A stretch of 5,757 bases of DNA. Origin: Opitutia bacterium (GTDB lineage Bacteria > Verrucomicrobiota > Verrucomicrobiia > Opitutales > JANYEO01). The notes under the pieces were generated by a model. It did not search any database, was not told the origin of the DNA, and saw nothing but the letters and a program-made list of their open reading frames with translations. Below are positions 5,744 through 5,757 of the stretch, piece after piece. The stretch is from assembly GCA_025363025.1 (NCBI GenBank), contig JANYEO010000179.1, positions 1 through 5,757 on the forward strand, given 5' to 3'. Position 1 is the first letter of the stretch. Every line of letters starts with the position of its first letter. Made by a program: the position numbers and the translations under genes.

Positions 5744-5757
5744 TTAATAGATAAAAG
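5744..5757 (-). CDS. Possible last codons of the gene upstream of nusG (secE expected)
   Basis: One frame reads Phe-Ile-Tyr-stop, with TAA at 5746-5744, nine bases before the nusG start. In most bacteria secE, a subunit of the SecYEG translocon, directly precedes nusG, and SecE proteins commonly end in hydrophobic residues. Four codons cannot identify a gene, so the call rests on synteny alone. Confidence 0.25.

Noticed and set aside
1..5757. A novel accessory or defence system
   Set aside because: Every coding base belongs to the standard nusG-rplKAJL-rpoB operon in its usual order. There are no repeats, integrase, toxin or unknown genes.

Overview
The window is a stretch of bacterial core genome carrying the ribosomal stalk and RNA polymerase operon, with every real gene on the minus strand. 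In order of transcription (right to left) it reads: possible end of secE, nusG, rplK (L11), rplA (L1), rplJ (L10), rplL (L7/L12), and the first 924 codons of rpoB, which runs off the left edge. This order is near universal in bacteria. All frames are intact and coding fills about 94% of the window. I see no mobile elements, RNA genes, CRISPR arrays or defence genes.

The organism is a Gram-negative-type bacterium with roughly 50% GC. Several protein details look to me like the PVC group, probably Verrucomicrobiota near the Opitutae: the beta N-terminus (NFGK/SFGK-I/L-REVIQPPNLIE style), the [23 protein letters not shown]-type rifampicin region, an L12 with Trp at 12 and 32, and a 191-residue NusG. 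This comes from family memory, not a search, and is only moderately certain.

Layout: 5744-5757 may hold the last codons of secE. nusG, rplK, rplA and rplJ are packed with gaps of 20, 11 and 12 bases, so they are almost certainly co-transcribed. Two longer gaps follow: 152 bases between rplJ and rplL, and 167 bases between rplL and rpoB. The regulatory interest lies in these gaps. The rplL-rpoB gap holds a 9-bp GC-rich hairpin and then a roughly 15-bp bulged stem followed by CTTTTT, a terminator-like element in the position of the known E. coli rplL-rpoB attenuator. The rplJ-rplL gap holds a hairpin, a possible long-range helix and competing GGTTAG/CTAACC pairings ahead of a strong rplL ribosome binding site.

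How the genes work together: L11, L10 and L12 form the GTPase-associated stalk of the large subunit, L1 forms the opposite stalk by the E site, NusG binds the elongating polymerase and links it to Rho or the ribosome, and RpoB is the beta subunit of that polymerase. Joint transcription couples the translation and transcription machinery. The two structured gaps are plausible places where L12 is raised relative to L10 and where beta is lowered relative to ribosomal proteins. I found no previously undescribed protein system here. The best leads are the RNA structures in the gaps.
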